64,000 bases of DNA from Lachnospiraceae bacterium (lineage in GTDB: Bacteria > Bacillota > Clostridia > Lachnospirales > Lachnospiraceae). Below the pieces are notes generated by a model. That model saw only the letters and a program-made list of their open reading frames with translations. It did no database searches and was not told the origin of the DNA. Positions 18,478 through 29,269 of the stretch are shown one piece after another (the first letter of the stretch is position 1; each line of letters begins with the position of its first letter). Location: NCBI GenBank assembly GCA_015057025.1, contig SVFD01000010.1:1-64000 (forward strand), written 5' to 3'. The position numbers and the translations under genes are program-made.

Positions 18478-18514
18478 AAAAACAGCATTGTAAAAAGCAG
18501 TGCTGTTTTTCTTT
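18478..18514 (+). terminator. Terminator after the ftsEX-hydrolase-protease cluster
   Basis: AAAAACAGCATTG pairs with GCAGTGCTGTTTTT with slight mismatch, ending in TTTTTC. The rest of the spacer to uvrB is AT-rich and holds an extended -10 like TGATATACT at 18571-18579 and TATAAT at 18579-18584, without a convincing -35. Confidence 0.7.
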
Positions 18515-18664
18515 GTATTTTAAGAAAAATAAAAAAGCCTCTACTTTCCACTATACATTTTCAAAAAATATGATATACTATAATAGAATGTATGTTCGAT
18601 AGAGGTTTTAAAATATCCAAAGTGTTAAAGTATTAAACAATATAAATCAGGTGAGAGAATTTTT

Positions 18665-20650
18665 ATGGATAAATTTATTTTACATTCTGAATATCAGCCG
18701 ACCGGAGACCAACCGCAGGCAATTAATAAATTAGTAAAAGGGTTTCAGGAAGGGAATCAGTTTCAAACCCTTCTTGGAGTTACGGGGTCCGGTAAAACTT
18801 TTACAATGGCAAATGTGATTGCGGCATTGAATAAACCAACTTTGGTTATTGCACATAATAAAACATTGGCGGCACAGCTCTATGGTGAATTTAAGGAGTT
18901 TTTTCCGGAAAACGCAGTGGAATATTTTGTGTCCTATTATGATTATTATCAGCCGGAAGCTTATGTACCTTCCAGCGATACTTATATTGCAAAAGATTCT
19001 TCCATTAATGAAGAAATTGATAAATTAAGATTGTCGGCAACGGCGTCTTTGGTGGAGCGTAAGGATGTAATTGTGATTGCATCTGTTTCCTGCATTTATG
19101 GTCTGGGTAGCCCGGATGACTATATGGATATGATGGTATCCTTGCGTCCGGGACAACAGAAGGACAGAGATGATGTTATTCATGAATTGATTCAGATGCA
19201 GTATGACCGTAATGACATGGATTTGAATCGCGGTTGTTTTCGTGTTCGCGGTGACGTTTTGGAGGTGGCACCTGCGCAGGGCGGACAATATATTATCCGT
19301 ATTGAGTTTTTTGGAGATGAAATTGATAGGATTTCAGAGGTGGATCAATTGACAGGCAAACCTCATGCCACATTGGAGCATGTGGTGATTTTCCCGGCGT
19401 CCCATTATGTTGTAGCGCCGGAAAAAATGCAAAAAGCCTGTGAAGGGATTGAAGCAGAGCTTAAAGAAAGGGTTGCTTTTTTTAAGGGTGAAGATAAATT
19501 ATTGGAAGCGCAGCGAATTTCCGAGCGTACCAATTTTGATATAGAAATGCTTCGAGAGACCGGTTTTTGTTCCGGAATCGAGAATTACTCAAGGCATTTA
19601 AGCGGAGCACTTCCGGGAGAGCCGCCACATTGCCTTCTGGATTATTTCAAAGATGACTTCCTTATGATTGTGGATGAGTCCCATATTACCATTCCTCAGG
19701 TGGGAGGTATGTTTGCAGGAGACCGTTCGAGAAAAAATACATTGGTGGACTATGGCTTTCGTCTGCCTTCGGCTTTAGATAACAGACCCTTGTGCTTCGA
19801 AGAATTCGAGAGTCGAATCGACCAGATACTTTGTGTGTCGGCGACACCGTCGGAATATGAGCGAACCCATGAAATATTAAGGGCAGAGCAGATTATCCGT
19901 CCTACGGGACTTTTAGACCCCGAAATTGATGTGCGCCCGGTAGAAGGTCAGATTGATGATTTAGTGAGTGAAATCAATAAGACGATTGCAAAGAAGAATA
20001 AAGTATTGGTGACAACTCTGACCAAACGTATGGCAGAGGATTTAACGGATTATCTAAAGGAAGTCGGGATTCGGGTAAAATACCTTCATTCCGATATTGA
20101 TACGTTGGAACGTGCGGAGATTATCCGCGATATGCGTTTGGATGTATTTGATGTTTTAGTTGGTATTAATCTCTTAAGAGAGGGGTTGGATATTCCCGAG
20201 ATATCTCTGGTGGCAATTCTGGATGCTGATAAGGAAGGTTTTCTTCGTTCCACAACCTCTCTGATTCAGACAGTAGGACGTGCGGCCCGTAATGCAGAGG
20301 GCCATGTTATTATGTATGCAGATAACATGACGGATTCCATGAAGGCTGCGATTGAAGAAACCAACCGAAGACGCGGGATTCAGCAGGCTTACAATGAGGA
20401 GCATGGCATTACACCTCAGACCATTAAGAAGGCAGTCCGGGATTTGATCAGTGTCAGCAAAGTGATTGCCAAAGAAGAATTGCGTCTTGAGAAGGAGCCT
20501 GAGTCCATGAGCGATAAGGAACTGGATGATTTGATTGCTAAGATTGAGAAGAATATGAAGAAGGCAGCAATGAATTTAGATTTTGAAATTGCGGCAGAAC
20601 TTAGGGATAAGATGACGGAGTTAAAGAAAATACGACACGACAGAGAATAG
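18665..20650 (+). CDS. uvrB: Excinuclease ABC subunit B
   Basis: 661 residues, the usual size. Walker [11 protein letters not shown] starts at 38, the beta-hairpin region [12 protein letters not shown] follows, then the helicase motifs DESHIT and QTVGRAARN, and a C-terminal UVR motif ([15 protein letters not shown]) that binds UvrC. It receives damaged DNA from UvrA and opens it for UvrC. uvrA follows 76 bases later in the same direction. Confidence 0.98.
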   Translation: MDKFILHSEYQPTGDQPQAINKLVKGFQEGNQFQTLLGVTGSGKTFTMANVIAALNKPTLVIAHNKTLAAQLYGEFKEFFPENAVEYFVSYYDYYQPEAYVPSSDTYIAKDSSINEEIDKLRLSATASLVERKDVIVIASVSCIYGLGSPDDYMDMMVSLRPGQQKDRDDVIHELIQMQYDRNDMDLNRGCFRVRGDVLEVAPAQGGQYIIRIEFFGDEIDRISEVDQLTGKPHATLEHVVIFPASHYVVAPEKMQKACEGIEAELKERVAFFKGEDKLLEAQRISERTNFDIEMLRETGFCSGIENYSRHLSGALPGEPPHCLLDYFKDDFLMIVDESHITIPQVGGMFAGDRSRKNTLVDYGFRLPSALDNRPLCFEEFESRIDQILCVSATPSEYERTHEILRAEQIIRPTGLLDPEIDVRPVEGQIDDLVSEINKTIAKKNKVLVTTLTKRMAEDLTDYLKEVGIRVKYLHSDIDTLERAEIIRDMRLDVFDVLVGINLLREGLDIPEISLVAILDADKEGFLRSTTSLIQTVGRAARNAEGHVIMYADNMTDSMKAAIEETNRRRGIQQAYNEEHGITPQTIKKAVRDLISVSKVIAKEELRLEKEPESMSDKELDDLIAKIEKNMKKAAMNLDFEIAAELRDKMTELKKIRHDRE

Positions 20651-20726
20651 TAGATTTGAGTTTTTGAACAGTTATTGAAAGATAAGATGAAGAAGAAAGG
20701 AATCTGAAATTTGTAATGAACTTCAG

Positions 20727-23618
20727 ATGGTAAGAATAATGGCGCAAAAAATGTTGCCTCGCAGTGAAAGTATTCGTATTAAAGGAGCCTGCGAGCATAA
20801 CTTAAAAAATATTGATTTGGAAATTCCGCGGAATCAGTTTGTGGTTTTAACAGGATTGTCCGGCTCGGGAAAATCTTCTCTTGCATTTGATACTATTTAT
20901 GCTGAAGGACAGAGACGTTATATGGAATCCTTATCTTCCTATGCAAGACAGTTCTTGGGACAGATGGAAAAGCCTAATGTGGAAAGTATTGAAGGTCTCT
21001 CGCCGGCAATCAGTATTGACCAGAAGTCAACGAATCGTAATCCACGTTCTACAGTTGGTACGGTAACAGAGATTTACGATTATTTCAGACTTTTATATGC
21101 ACGAATCGGTACACCCCATTGTCCGGAATGCGGCAAGGAAATCCGTAAGCAAAGTGTGGATGAAATGGCAAGTCAGATTATGGAGCTTGGAGAAGGTACA
21201 AAAATCCAATTGCTTGCACCAATGGTACGCGGAAGAAAGGGAGAGCATGTAAAAGTTCTTGACCGCGCCGGAAAGAGCGGCTATGTTCGTGTACGCATTG
21301 ACGGCAATATGTATGATTTAAGCGAAGAAATTAAGCTGGATAAAAATATCAAGCATAATATCGATATTGTGGTTGACCGACTTGTGGTAAAACCGGAGAT
21401 TTTAAGCAGATTGACAAGCTCAGTAGAAACAGTTTTAAGTCTTGCGGAGGGGTTGTTAACCGTGGATGTCATCGGTGGAGAAGAACTTCATTTCAGCCAG
21501 AGCTTTTCCTGTCCGGATTGCGGTGTGAGTATTGAAGAGATTGAGCCGAGAAGCTTTTCTTTTAACAATCCCTTTGGTGCCTGCCCGGAGTGTTTCGGTA
21601 TCGGTTATACCATGGAGTTTGTGGAGGAATTGATTATTCCGGACAGAAGCTTAAGTATTAATCAGGGTGCAATTGCGGTTATGGGATGGCAGTCCAGCAA
21701 GGATAAGGGCAGTTTTTCCAATGCCTTATTAAGAGCGCTGGCAGAGCGCTTCCAATTTAGTCTGGATACTCCTTATGAAGATTTGTCTGATGAAGTGCGT
21801 CATATTTTGGTTTATGGTACGGATGTGGAAGTAGATGTTTATTACGAAGGGCAGCGTGGACGTGGCGTTTATCCCATTGCTTTTGAAGGTATTATCCGTA
21901 ACTCTCAACGAAGATATAGAGAAACTTCTTCTGATGTCATGAAGCAGGAATATGAATCTTTTATGAGTATTATGCCTTGTGAATGCTGTAAAGGAATGCG
22001 TTTGAAAAAATCCTCTTTGGCGGTAACGGTTTGCGATAAAAACATATATGAAGTCACAAATCTGTCTGTAGTAGACTTGCAGGAATTTTTAAATGAATTG
22101 AAACTCACTAAACAGCAGGAGTTAATCGGTAAGCAGGTTTTGAAAGAAATTCGTGCCCGCGTAGGCTTTCTTGCAGAAGTGGGTTTGGAATATTTGTCTC
22201 TCGGAAGAGCAACTTCGTCTCTTTCGGGTGGTGAGGCACAGCGTATTCGTTTGGCAACGCAGATTGGTTCCGGATTGGTAGGCGTATGCTATATTTTGGA
22301 CGAGCCCAGTATCGGTTTGCACCAAAGAGATAACGACAAGTTAATCGGTGCCTTAAAAAATCTAAAGGACTTAGGTAATACCCTGATTGTGGTAGAACAT
22401 GATGAAGATACCATGTATGCAGCGGATTACATTGTAGATATTGGCCCGGGAGCAGGAGAGCACGGTGGTGAGGTGATTGCAACCGGCAAGGCGGAAGATA
22501 TTATGAAAGTAAAAGAATCCGTAACCGGACAATATCTAAGTGGTGAAAAATTTATTCCGGTGCCTGCAGAACGGAAAAAACCTACAGGTTGGTTGAAGGT
22601 GCTTGGTGCAGAAGAAAATAACTTAAAGAAAGTAAATGTTGATATTCCTCTTGGCGTTATGACCTGCGTAACCGGTGTGTCAGGTTCAGGTAAAAGTTCT
22701 TTGATTAATGAAATTCTGTATAAATCATTAGCAAAGAAATTGAATCGCGCCAGAACCATTCCGGGCAAGCATAAAAGTATCAAAGGTGTGGAGCAGTTAG
22801 ACAAGGTTATTGACATCGACCAGTCTCCTATCGGAAGAACTCCCCGATCCAATCCCGCTACTTATACGGGAGTATTTGACCAGATTCGCGACTTGTTCGC
22901 TTCCACTGTGGATGCCAAGGCGAAAGGATATACCAAGGGAAGATTCAGTTTTAATGTAAAAGGCGGACGTTGTGAGGCTTGCAGCGGTGACGGTATAATA
23001 AAGATTGAAATGCACTTTTTACCGGATGTATATGTGCCTTGTGAAGTATGTGGCGGTAAACGTTATAACCGCGAAACTTTAGATGTACATTATAAAGGCA
23101 GGAATATATATGATGTGCTTGATATGACCGTGGAAGAGGCACTTACATTCTTTGAAAATGTACCTTCTATTCAGCGTAAAATTCAAACCCTATACGATGT
23201 GGGACTTTCATACGTAAAGTTGGGACAGCCCTCAACCACACTTTCCGGAGGGGAAGCACAGAGAATTAAACTGGCTACGGAGTTAAGCCGTAAGAGTACC
23301 GGTAAGACTATTTATATTTTGGATGAGCCTACCACGGGCTTGCATTTTGCGGATGTGCACAAATTGGTTGATATTTTACAACGTCTTGCTGACGGCGGAA
23401 ATACCGTAGTAGTAATTGAGCATAACTTGGATGTAATAAAAACAGCCGACTATATTATTGATATGGGCCCTGAAGGCGGCGATAAGGGAGGTACGGTTTT
23501 ATCGAAGGGTACACCTGAAGAAGTGGCACGAGATAAGGCTTCATATACAGGACATTATATTGCTAAGATGCTGGAACGGGACAAACAATTGAAAGAAGGC
23601 AATCAGAAAAACAAATAA
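20727..23618 (+). CDS. uvrA: Excinuclease ABC subunit A
   Basis: 963 residues, slightly longer than usual. Starting at the ATG 20739 would give the more common MAQKMLPR beginning, and neither start has a strong ribosome site. Two ABC modules are present: P-loops GLSGSGKSS and GVSGSGKSS, signatures [12 protein letters not shown] and [12 protein letters not shown]. Zinc-binding Cys pairs CPECGK, CPDCG, CPECFG and CEAC/CEVC are intact. It scans DNA for bulky lesions and loads UvrB. Confidence 0.98.
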   Translation: MVRIMAQKMLPRSESIRIKGACEHNLKNIDLEIPRNQFVVLTGLSGSGKSSLAFDTIYAEGQRRYMESLSSYARQFLGQMEKPNVESIEGLSPAISIDQKSTNRNPRSTVGTVTEIYDYFRLLYARIGTPHCPECGKEIRKQSVDEMASQIMELGEGTKIQLLAPMVRGRKGEHVKVLDRAGKSGYVRVRIDGNMYDLSEEIKLDKNIKHNIDIVVDRLVVKPEILSRLTSSVETVLSLAEGLLTVDVIGGEELHFSQSFSCPDCGVSIEEIEPRSFSFNNPFGACPECFGIGYTMEFVEELIIPDRSLSINQGAIAVMGWQSSKDKGSFSNALLRALAERFQFSLDTPYEDLSDEVRHILVYGTDVEVDVYYEGQRGRGVYPIAFEGIIRNSQRRYRETSSDVMKQEYESFMSIMPCECCKGMRLKKSSLAVTVCDKNIYEVTNLSVVDLQEFLNELKLTKQQELIGKQVLKEIRARVGFLAEVGLEYLSLGRATSSLSGGEAQRIRLATQIGSGLVGVCYILDEPSIGLHQRDNDKLIGALKNLKDLGNTLIVVEHDEDTMYAADYIVDIGPGAGEHGGEVIATGKAEDIMKVKESVTGQYLSGEKFIPVPAERKKPTGWLKVLGAEENNLKKVNVDIPLGVMTCVTGVSGSGKSSLINEILYKSLAKKLNRARTIPGKHKSIKGVEQLDKVIDIDQSPIGRTPRSNPATYTGVFDQIRDLFASTVDAKAKGYTKGRFSFNVKGGRCEACSGDGIIKIEMHFLPDVYVPCEVCGGKRYNRETLDVHYKGRNIYDVLDMTVEEALTFFENVPSIQRKIQTLYDVGLSYVKLGQPSTTLSGGEAQRIKLATELSRKSTGKTIYILDEPTTGLHFADVHKLVDILQRLADGGNTVVVIEHNLDVIKTADYIIDMGPEGGDKGGTVLSKGTPEEVARDKASYTGHYIAKMLERDKQLKEGNQKNK

Positions 23619-23663
23619 AGGGTTAAGAATCAAAGAATTTTTACCGATATAAATAACAGAAAC

Positions 23664-23728
23664 AAGGACGTAGTAAAAGGTCGGAAGGAGCCGACACTTT
23701 AGTTTACTGCGTTCTTTTTATGTTTTTA
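23664..23728 (+). terminator. Nested hairpin terminator after uvrA
   Basis: AGGACGTAGTAAA pairs with TTTACTGCGTTCT (two G-T). Inside it a second hairpin GTCGG/CCGAC forms. TTTTTATGTTTTTATT follows. Confidence 0.7.
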
Positions 23729-23741
23729 TTATAAAAACTCT

Positions 23742-23769
23742 TTGATTTTCCTTCTGTTTGGGTTATAAT
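23742..23769 (+). promoter_or_regulatory. Promoter of mbl
   Basis: TTGATT at 23742-23747, a 16-base spacer and TATAAT at 23764-23769, about 50 bases before the start codon. Confidence 0.65.
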
Positions 23770-23821
23770 TACTTAGATTGGGTAAAAATGTAAACAGAAT
23801 CCTTAAGGAAGGAGAAAAAAT

Positions 23822-24817
23822 ATGCAATATACAGATATAGGAATTGACTTGGGAACAGCCAGTATTCTGGTTTATATAAGAGGTAAGGGTGTTGTTTTAA
23901 AGGAGCCCTCAGTAGTTGCTTTTGACCGTGATACCAATAAGATTAAGGCTATCGGTGAAGACGCAAGACTGATGCTTGGTAGAACCCCCGGTAACATTGT
24001 AGCGGTAAGACCTTTACGTCAGGGTGTTATTTCAAACTATACCGTTACAGAGAAGATGATGAAATATTTCATCCAGAAGGCACTTGGAAAGAAAACTTTC
24101 CGTAAACCCCGTATTGCGGTATGTGTACCCAGTGGTGTAACCGAAGTTGAGCGTAAGGCGGTAGAGGATGCTACTTATCAGGCAGGAGCAAGAGAAGTTG
24201 CAATCATTGAAGAACCTATTGCTGCAGCTATCGGAGCAGGTATTGATATCGGTAAGCCTTGCGGTAACATGATTGTAGATATCGGTGGTGGTACTTCTGA
24301 TATTGCTGTAATTTCACTCGGTGGAACTGTAGTCAGCGAATCTATTAAGATTGCAGGCGACGATTTTGACGAAGCGTTAATTCGCTACATGAGAAAGAAA
24401 CATAATCTCATGATTGGTGAAAGAACTGCAGAAGATATTAAGATCAAAATCGGTTCTGCTTATAAGCGTGCCGAGGTTGATTATATGGATGTAAGAGGAC
24501 GTAATCTGGTAACGGGTCTTCCCAATACCGTAAAAGTTTCTTCCGAGGAAACAGAGGAAGCATTACGTGAGACTACATCCCAGATTGTAGAAGCAATTCA
24601 TAGCGTACTGGAAAAAACTCCGCCTGAGCTTGCAGCGGATATTGCAGACAGAGGTATTGTTTTAACCGGTGGCGGAAGTATGTTAAGAGGTCTTGAAGAC
24701 TTAATTGAATCAAAGACCGGAATCAATACTATGACAGCAGAAGAACCTATGACTTGCGTGGCAATCGGAACAGGTAAATATGTTGAATTCCTTGCAGACA
24801 ATCGTGAAGAACCGTAA
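23822..24817 (+). CDS. mbl: MreB/Mbl-type actin-like rod-shape protein
   Basis: 331 residues preceded by AAGGAGG. The actin-fold phosphate loops are clear: GIDLGTASILVY, IVDIGGGTSDIAV and LTGGGSMLRGL. It polymerises under the membrane and organises lateral wall synthesis. I call it Mbl more than MreB because the next two genes are the flagellar rod genes flhO and flhP, the same order as mbl-flhO-flhP in Bacillus. There are no mreC/mreD genes beside it. Confidence 0.88.
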   Translation: MQYTDIGIDLGTASILVYIRGKGVVLKEPSVVAFDRDTNKIKAIGEDARLMLGRTPGNIVAVRPLRQGVISNYTVTEKMMKYFIQKALGKKTFRKPRIAVCVPSGVTEVERKAVEDATYQAGAREVAIIEEPIAAAIGAGIDIGKPCGNMIVDIGGGTSDIAVISLGGTVVSESIKIAGDDFDEALIRYMRKKHNLMIGERTAEDIKIKIGSAYKRAEVDYMDVRGRNLVTGLPNTVKVSSEETEEALRETTSQIVEAIHSVLEKTPPELAADIADRGIVLTGGGSMLRGLEDLIESKTGINTMTAEEPMTCVAIGTGKYVEFLADNREEP

Positions 24818-24888
24818 AAGTATTTATGTATGGATATGATATCGTATCCAAATCGTTGTTGCAGGGAGATAAGTGAGGTCAATGGCTT

Positions 24889-25680
24889 ATGTTAAAAGGA
24901 TTGTACACTGCATACAGCGGTATGGTAAACGAACAAAACAGAATGGATGTGCTGACCAATAACCTTGCCAATTCGGCAACTACGGGTTACAAGGCGGAAG
25001 GCGCAACCAGCCAGACTTTTGATGCCATGCTTGCTTATCGTATTAAGGATGAGCAGGACGGATATGCCGGTGGTGTATATTTGGGACGAAATAATCCGGG
25101 TGTAAAAATCGGTGAAACTTATACCGATTATTCACAAGGTTCTTTTCGTGAAACCGGTAACCGATATGACATCGCATTGTCGGGCGAAGGATTTTTTACC
25201 ATTGAGTATACCAACCGCGCAGGGGAAACTTCTACCATGTACACCCGTGACGGAAGTTTTACTTTGACAAAAGAAGGATATCTTGTAACCAAAGACGGTG
25301 ATTTTGTTCTTGGCAAAGGCGCAAATGGTGAATTGGGACATATTCAGATTGATCCCACACATGACGCCTCCATCGATACTTCAGGTAAAATTGTTCAGAA
25401 TAATCAGGTGATTGCTACTTTGCAGATTACGGATTTTGAAGATTATAATTTCTTAGAGCATTATGGAGAGAACTTTTATCGACCGGTGGAAGGCGCAGAA
25501 ATTATCGAGTCTTCGGCAAAGGTACAGTCCGGCTATCTGGAAGCATCTAATGTACAGGTAGTGCGTGAAATGGTAGAGTTAATCAGTGTTACAAGACAGT
25601 ATGAGTCAAACCAGAAGATTTTACAGGCATATGATGAGACTCTTGACATCTCAGTAAATCAGCTTGGTAAATTATACTAG
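24889..25680 (+). CDS. flhO: Flagellar hook-basal body protein FlhO (FlgF/FlgG family)
   Basis: 263 residues. The N-terminal motif MLKGLYTAYSGMVNEQNRMDVLTNN with NLANSATTGYKA is the rod/hook family signature, and the C-terminal helix (GYLEASNVQVVREMVELI) completes it. It forms part of the distal rod of the flagellum and is exported by the flagellar secretion system, so it has no signal peptide. It lies between mbl and the sister gene flhP, 12 bases away. Confidence 0.92.
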   Translation: MLKGLYTAYSGMVNEQNRMDVLTNNLANSATTGYKAEGATSQTFDAMLAYRIKDEQDGYAGGVYLGRNNPGVKIGETYTDYSQGSFRETGNRYDIALSGEGFFTIEYTNRAGETSTMYTRDGSFTLTKEGYLVTKDGDFVLGKGANGELGHIQIDPTHDASIDTSGKIVQNNQVIATLQITDFEDYNFLEHYGENFYRPVEGAEIIESSAKVQSGYLEASNVQVVREMVELISVTRQYESNQKILQAYDETLDISVNQLGKLY

Positions 25681-25692
25681 GAGGGGGAGTAA

Positions 25693-26508
25693 ATGGTAAG
25701 ATCACTTTGGACAGCTGCATCAGGAATGATTGCACAGCAGAATAATGTGGATACAATTGCCAACAATCTGGCAAATGTAAATACAACAGGATATAAAACG
25801 GAAGTGGCAGAGTTTAAGTCCCTTTTGTATCAGGATATTAAAGCTAAATCTACTTCTGCCAATTCTGAGCGTAAACCCATACCGTCGCAGGTGGGTTTGG
25901 GTGTTCGTAATTCGGCAATTACATCTGTTTTTACACAGGGAGCTTATTTGGACTCCAGTAACGATTTGGCATTTGCCATTGGCGGAGACGGATTCTTTGG
26001 GGTAAGAGGCCAGGATGGTAATACATATTATACAAGAAACGGTAATTTTGTTCTGGCAACGGATACTAATGGTTTGGCATTGACAACCACGGATGGTTTA
26101 AAGGTTTTGGATGCGGAAGGTAATCCCATTATTTTTGATGAAAGTTTTGTGGCGAGTCAGATTACCGTAACCGGTGATGGACAGATTTGTTATCCGGATG
26201 ATCAGAATAATCCTCAGCCTATCGGAAAGGAAATTGGGCTTTGGCAGTTTAATAATCCTTCCGGACTTGAGAAGACCGACAGCGGACTGTTTTCGGAATC
26301 GGCAGCCAGCGGTGCGGCGATGAACGAATATACCAATAACAGCTTGGTACGTAGTGAATTGAGACAGGGATATTTGGAAGGTTCCAACGTACAGGTTGCA
26401 GATGAAATGGTAAATATGATTGTTGCCCAGAGAGCATATGAACTGAATTCCAAGGCAATCCAAGCCTCTGATGAAATGATGCAACAGGCAAATAACTTAA
26501 GAAGATAA
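25693..26508 (+). CDS. flhP: Flagellar hook-basal body protein FlhP (FlgG family)
   Basis: 271 residues, preceded by GAGGGGGAG. N-terminal MVRSLWTAASGMIAQQNNVD and NLANVNTTGYKTE, central FGVRGQDG, and C-terminal GYLEGSNVQVADEMVNMI define a distal-rod protein of the FlgG type. It is a paralogue of the preceding gene and works with it in the rod. Confidence 0.93.
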   Translation: MVRSLWTAASGMIAQQNNVDTIANNLANVNTTGYKTEVAEFKSLLYQDIKAKSTSANSERKPIPSQVGLGVRNSAITSVFTQGAYLDSSNDLAFAIGGDGFFGVRGQDGNTYYTRNGNFVLATDTNGLALTTTDGLKVLDAEGNPIIFDESFVASQITVTGDGQICYPDDQNNPQPIGKEIGLWQFNNPSGLEKTDSGLFSESAASGAAMNEYTNNSLVRSELRQGYLEGSNVQVADEMVNMIVAQRAYELNSKAIQASDEMMQQANNLRR

Positions 26509-26536
26509 CAGTGCATTAGAAAGGGTGTGTGGTTAA

Positions 26537-26890
26537 ATGGATATTAGTGGTTTAACATCTGCATACAGCCAGTATGCCGAGAATCTTTCTGGCAATGCCA
26601 AAGCGGAAGCACTGAATAATAAGGTATCAGGAGCAGATTATTCCAAAGCAACCGATGAAGAATTAATGGAAGTATGCAAAGAATTTGAAGCATATTTCTT
26701 GGAACAAATGTACAAAGAAATGATGAAGACCATACCTGAGTCCGAGATGACATCAAGCGCTAATTCGACTCTGGTAAATTACTACAAAGATGAGATGATT
26801 AAGGAAGTATCAGCGCAAACTGCCAAGCAGAGCAATATGGGTCTTGCACAATCTTTGTATGAGCAGATGAAACGTAATTATCAGGTATAG
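26537..26890 (+). CDS. flgJ: Rod-binding protein, FlgJ N-domain type
   Basis: 117 residues, only the rod-binding domain of FlgJ: FEAYFLEQMYKEMMKTIP and YKDEMIKEVSAQTAKQSNMGLAQSL. The muramidase domain found in enterobacterial FlgJ is absent, as in many Gram-positives. It is thought to cap or nucleate rod assembly. It lies 28 bases behind flhP and a terminator follows. Confidence 0.87.
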   Translation: MDISGLTSAYSQYAENLSGNAKAEALNNKVSGADYSKATDEELMEVCKEFEAYFLEQMYKEMMKTIPESEMTSSANSTLVNYYKDEMIKEVSAQTAKQSNMGLAQSLYEQMKRNYQV

Positions 26891-26923
26891 TTTTGTCTAT
26901 ATCATTTCGTTTAAATCAGTTTA

Positions 26924-26963
26924 AGTCAGGCCTGTCCGTAATGTGTCAGGCCTGTTCTTTTAT
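26924..26963 (+). terminator. Terminator of the mbl-flhO-flhP-flgJ operon
   Basis: Two copies of the self-complementary octamer CAGGCCTG, separated by about 12 bases, pair with each other and are followed by TTCTTTTATTTT. Confidence 0.75.
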
Positions 26964-27013
26964 TTTGTCACAAATAGCATTCCGGACAAAAAGAAAACTC
27001 AATAGGAGAACCT

Positions 27014-29269
27014 ATGGAAATTAAAGGTTATATCGACAATTTCATATTTCAAAACAGTGATGATTATTATTGTGTTTTTGCGCTCGTAACCGAGGATTTT
27101 GAAGAGGGGGAAATTGTTTGTACCGGAATCGGAAGAGGTATGGAGAAGGGAGATTATGTAGAGCTTGGCGGACAGGTAACAGAGCATCCCAATTACGGGC
27201 CGCAATTTAAGTTTACTACCTATAAGGTGGTACCGCCTGCTGATTCTATATCTGTAGAACGTTATTTGGCATCAGGAGCAATTAAAGGAGTAGGACCGGC
27301 GTTGGCAGTACGCATTGTCAAAAAGTTTGGAGAGGATACCTTCCGCATCATGGAAGAAGAGCCGGAGCGCCTTGCAGAAATTAAGGGCATCAGTGAGCGG
27401 AAAGCAAGAGAAATTGCTGCTCAAGTGGCGGAGAAAAAGGATATCAGGGATGCTATGCTTTTTTTACAGGAATATGGTATCGGCAATTCTTTAGCAATTC
27501 GAATTTATGAAAAGTACGGCATTGCCATGTATACCATTTTAAAAGAGAATCCCTATCGGTTAGCAGAAGATGTAAAGGGTGTTGGCTTTAAAACTGCAGA
27601 TGATATAGCAATGAAGATGGGAATGGAGAGGAATTCTCTTGAAAGGATGGAAGGCGGTCTTTTGTATTGTCTTCAGGTAGCAGGTACGGAGGGGCACACC
27701 TATCTGCCTAAAGAAGAATTACTGGATAAAACTGCTGAACTTTTGGAAGTGGATAAGGAAGTGCTTTGTATCCCTTTGGATAATCTTATTTTGGATGCGA
27801 AGGTAATCCGGAAATGCAATGGGGAGAACGAAAAAATATTTATAAAGTATTTTTATTATGCGGAGCTTGCATGTGCAGTAAAATTACAAGAGATTCTTAC
27901 TGCGTATGAGAGTGTGTATTTATCGGAAGCAGAAGAAGAGAATTGCTATAAAATTATTTCCTTGATTGAAAAAGAACAGAATGCAGAACTGGACGAGTTG
28001 CAAAGACAGGCGGTTTTATCTTGTATTGCAAATGGCATTTTTATACTGACGGGAGGTCCCGGTACCGGTAAAACAACTACAATCCACACCATCATTGAAT
28101 ATTTTGTAAGAAGTAAGATGGATGTTATGCTGGCAGCACCGACGGGAAGAGCGGCGAAGCGATTGGAAGAGGCAACAGGATATGAAGCAAAGACCATCCA
28201 TCGACTTTTGGAAGTAAGCGGAGCTCCTGAAGGGGATGAGGAACGTCCACGATTTAATCGGAATGAATACAATCCCTTGGAAGCAGACGTTATTATAGTA
28301 GATGAGATGTCTATGGTTGATATTTACTTGTTTCACGCACTTTTATCTGCAATATCTCCCGGGACTAAATTGATAATGGCGGGGGATGTAAACCAGTTAC
28401 CTTCCGTAGGACCGGGAAATATTTTAAAAGACCTTCTAAACAGCGGAGCTTATCCTTTTATAAAACTTGAGAAAATATATCGTCAGAATACAGAGAGCGA
28501 TATTGTAATAAATGCGCATAAAATCAATCGTGGACAAGATATTAGTTTTGATAATCAAAGTAAAGATTTTTTCTTTTTGGAGCGAAAAGATATTCCTTTG
28601 ATATATCGCGATACAGTGTTACTGGTTCGGGATAAAACACCTAAATACATCAATGTAAAACCCTTTGAAATACAGGTTTTAACCCCGATGAAAAAAGGGA
28701 ATCTCGGCGTGGAATCCCTAAATCGCATTTTGCAGGAACAGTTAAATCCGCCGGCACCGGATAAAAAAGAAACCAAGCGCGGAGAGGTTATCTTCCGTAC
28801 CGGTGATAAAGTTATGCAGATAAAAAACAACTATGAAGCCAAGTGGGTAATCAGGGGACGAAACGGCATTAAAGTGGATGAAGGCGAAGGCGTGTTTAAC
28901 GGCGATGTAGGTATCATTGTGAGAATCGATGATTTCACCAAGAGTTTGATCGTGCTGTACGAGGATAATCGACAGGTAGAATATACCTATGCCCAGTTGG
29001 AGGAATTAGAGTTGTCTTATGCCATAACCATTCATAAATCTCAGGGCAGCGAGTATCCGGCAGTAATAATGCCTTTGTTGGAAGGACCGCGAATGCTTTT
29101 GAACCGAAATCTTTTATATACCGCCGTAACCAGGGCAACTAAGTGTGTAGTAATTCTTGGGAGCAAAGATAAAGTAAGACAGATGATTGCTCACGGGGAG
29201 GAGCAGAAACGGTATACGGATTTAGTAAATCGAATCAAAGAGGTGAATGAAGATATATCTTTTACATAA
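27014..29269 (+). CDS. recD2: RecD-like ATP-dependent DNA helicase (RecD2)
   Basis: 751 residues with AGGAGA before the ATG. An OB-like N-terminus, tandem helix-hairpin-helix segments (GVGPALAVRIVKKFG and the KGVGFKTADDIA repeat), then a superfamily 1 helicase with Walker A GGPGTGKTTT from about 348, VIIVDEMSMVD, and the C-terminal YAITIHKSQGSEYPAV and LLYTAVTRA. It unwinds DNA 5' to 3' without RecBC and is linked to repair and recombination. The end overlaps comF by 23 bases. Confidence 0.95.
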   Translation: MEIKGYIDNFIFQNSDDYYCVFALVTEDFEEGEIVCTGIGRGMEKGDYVELGGQVTEHPNYGPQFKFTTYKVVPPADSISVERYLASGAIKGVGPALAVRIVKKFGEDTFRIMEEEPERLAEIKGISERKAREIAAQVAEKKDIRDAMLFLQEYGIGNSLAIRIYEKYGIAMYTILKENPYRLAEDVKGVGFKTADDIAMKMGMERNSLERMEGGLLYCLQVAGTEGHTYLPKEELLDKTAELLEVDKEVLCIPLDNLILDAKVIRKCNGENEKIFIKYFYYAELACAVKLQEILTAYESVYLSEAEEENCYKIISLIEKEQNAELDELQRQAVLSCIANGIFILTGGPGTGKTTTIHTIIEYFVRSKMDVMLAAPTGRAAKRLEEATGYEAKTIHRLLEVSGAPEGDEERPRFNRNEYNPLEADVIIVDEMSMVDIYLFHALLSAISPGTKLIMAGDVNQLPSVGPGNILKDLLNSGAYPFIKLEKIYRQNTESDIVINAHKINRGQDISFDNQSKDFFFLERKDIPLIYRDTVLLVRDKTPKYINVKPFEIQVLTPMKKGNLGVESLNRILQEQLNPPAPDKKETKRGEVIFRTGDKVMQIKNNYEAKWVIRGRNGIKVDEGEGVFNGDVGIIVRIDDFTKSLIVLYEDNRQVEYTYAQLEELELSYAITIHKSQGSEYPAVIMPLLEGPRMLLNRNLLYTAVTRATKCVVILGSKDKVRQMIAHGEEQKRYTDLVNRIKEVNEDISFT

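Noticed and set aside
22108-22482. Minus-strand frame of 124 codons within uvrA
   Set aside because: Antisense to the first ABC signature of uvrA, with His/Leu/Pro-rich low-complexity content.
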